From: an uncultured Campylobacter sp.
GTDB taxonomy: Bacteria > Campylobacterota > Campylobacteria > Campylobacterales > Campylobacteraceae
Length of the DNA stretch: 36,013 nucleotides
Assembly: GCA_900772495.1 (NCBI GenBank)
Contig: CAAHEJ010000099.1
Location: 1-36,013 of the forward strand
Direction: 5' to 3'
In this document: positions 35,186 through 36,013 of the stretch, piece after piece
How the letters are laid out: each line of letters begins with the position of its first letter
Numbering within the stretch: position 1 is the stretch's first letter
The notes under the pieces: generated by a model
The model's input: the letters and a program-made list of their open reading frames with translations, nothing else
What the model was told of the DNA's origin: nothing
The model's database searches: none
Translations under genes and position numbers: made by a program

Positions 35186-36013
35186 TCATTTAAACCACTC
35201 CGCATCCAAAACCGCGCCGTTGCTTGCGTTTGAAACTAGCTTTTGATACTGCGCAAGCCACCTTGAATTTAAAGGCTTTTGCAAGGGCTTAAATTTAGCC
35301 TTTCGCTCGGCGATTTCATTCTCACTTAAACGCGCATTTATTGAGTAATTATCCACATCTATGTCGATTATATCGCCATCTTCAAGCAAGCCTATAAGCC
35401 CGCCCTCAGCAGCCTCAGGGCTTATATGCCCTATACTTAAACCCCTTGTCGCTCCACTAAAACGCCCATCTGTGATGAGCGCGACATCAGCACCCAAGCC
35501 CATACCCATAATCAAGCTCGTAGGCGAAAGCATTTCTTGCATACCAGGACCCCCCTTTGGACCCTCGTATCTTATCACGCACACGGCTCCCTTTTGCACC
35601 TTGCCCTTGATAATGCCCTTTATAGCGTCATCTTGGCTATTAAAAATGACGGCTTTACCGCTAAATTTACGCTCTCCCGTGATACCAGCTGTTTTTATCA
35701 CGCAGCCTTGCTCTGCCAAATTGCCAAACAAAATCGCAAGCCCACCCACTTGTGAGTAGGCGTTTTCTACCTTGTGAATCACCTTTTCATCGCGGATTTT
35801 CGCATCTTTTATGCGCTCACCTAAGCTCTCACCCGTGATAGTAAGGGCATTTAAATCAAGCAAACCCTTATCACGCCGTGAAATTTCCTTTAACACAGCA
35901 TTTATCCCGCCCGCATTTCCTATGTCCTCCATGGCCACCTCAGGCAGGCTTGGGGCGACTTTGGCTATGTGGGCGATTTGCTTGCTTATCTCATTTAAAT
36001 CCCTTATGTCAAG
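35186..36013 (-). CDS. ilvD: Dihydroxy-acid dehydratase, C-terminal part (window edge)
   Basis: 276 residues in frame to the right edge, roughly half of a normal IlvD of about 560. Signatures: [29 protein letters not shown], and the second family signature [26 protein letters not shown]. The enzyme is an Fe-S dehydratase that makes 2-keto acids for valine and isoleucine synthesis. The N-terminal half lies beyond the window. Nothing broken is seen in the part shown. Confidence 0.95.
   Translation of the reverse strand, partial: LDIRDLNEISKQIAHIAKVAPSLPEVAMEDIGNAGGINAVLKEISRRDKGLLDLNALTITGESLGERIKDAKIRDEKVIHKVENAYSQVGGLAILFGNLAEQGCVIKTAGITGERKFSGKAVIFNSQDDAIKGIIKGKVQKGAVCVIRYEGPKGGPGMQEMLSPTSLIMGMGLGADVALITDGRFSGATRGLSIGHISPEAAEGGLIGLLEDGDIIDIDVDNYSINARLSENEIAERKAKFKPLQKPLNSRWLAQYQKLVSNASNGAVLDAEWFK

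Noticed and set aside
35549..35554. C6 run in ilvD as a possible phase-variation tract
   Set aside because: Too short, and the reading frame is intact through it.

Overview
The window is AT-rich chromosomal DNA of a Campylobacter-type epsilonproteobacterium. The evidence is the gene content and one conserved block: rpsB, tsf, an ABC ATPase, fliR, a long acidic ChePep-type protein, gmk, tatA and argS follow the order I know from Campylobacter jejuni. PflA, a flagellar TPR protein typical of this group, is also present. Extended -10 boxes of the TGC-TATAAT type recur upstream of genes. I cannot name the species.

Layout. 1-437: fragments of an unidentified, apparently frameshifted gene. 562-5734: pflA, exodeoxyribonuclease III, dgkA, rplT, rpmI and rpsU; all but dgkA are on the minus strand. 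5881-6013 and 3041-3172 hold two copies of a dispersed palindromic repeat, with a third partial copy near 20687. 6038-8922: fumC, a divergent small lipoprotein with a T16 tract in its promoter, and an unknown protein. 9221-16565: the glutamate synthase operon gltB-gltD, with a HARE-HTH/nuclease-like gene between the two subunits. 16710-18016: a two-gene ThrE/YjjP-YjjB exporter. 18227-20417: an autotransporter. 20786-26715: the fliR-chePep-gmk-tatA-argS cluster (minus). 26978-29236: a restriction-modification-like pair inserted on the plus strand between fliR and the ABC ATPase gene. 29346-31879: rpsB-tsf-ABC ATPase (minus). 32177-35071: a helicase IV-like UvrD-family helicase. 35186-end: the C-terminal half of ilvD.

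The main theme is contingency by simple repeats. Two genes are out of frame because of a repeat tract. The EcoRI-family adenine methyltransferase has a G9 tract and needs G8 to read through. The autotransporter has a (TC)9 tract in its signal peptide and needs (TC)10 or (TC)7. A third gene, the lipoprotein, has a T16 tract between a TTGACA box and an extended -10, so its transcription could vary with tract length. The methyltransferase overlaps a DUF262/HNH nuclease gene, so the whole module may switch together.

Longer repeats also sit inside housekeeping enzymes. GltB has an approximately 122-residue Asn-rich leader before its catalytic Cys, built from four 42-bp repeats. GltD carries a 24-bp repeat insertion near its C terminus. 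No tRNA, rRNA, IS element or CRISPR array was recognised.
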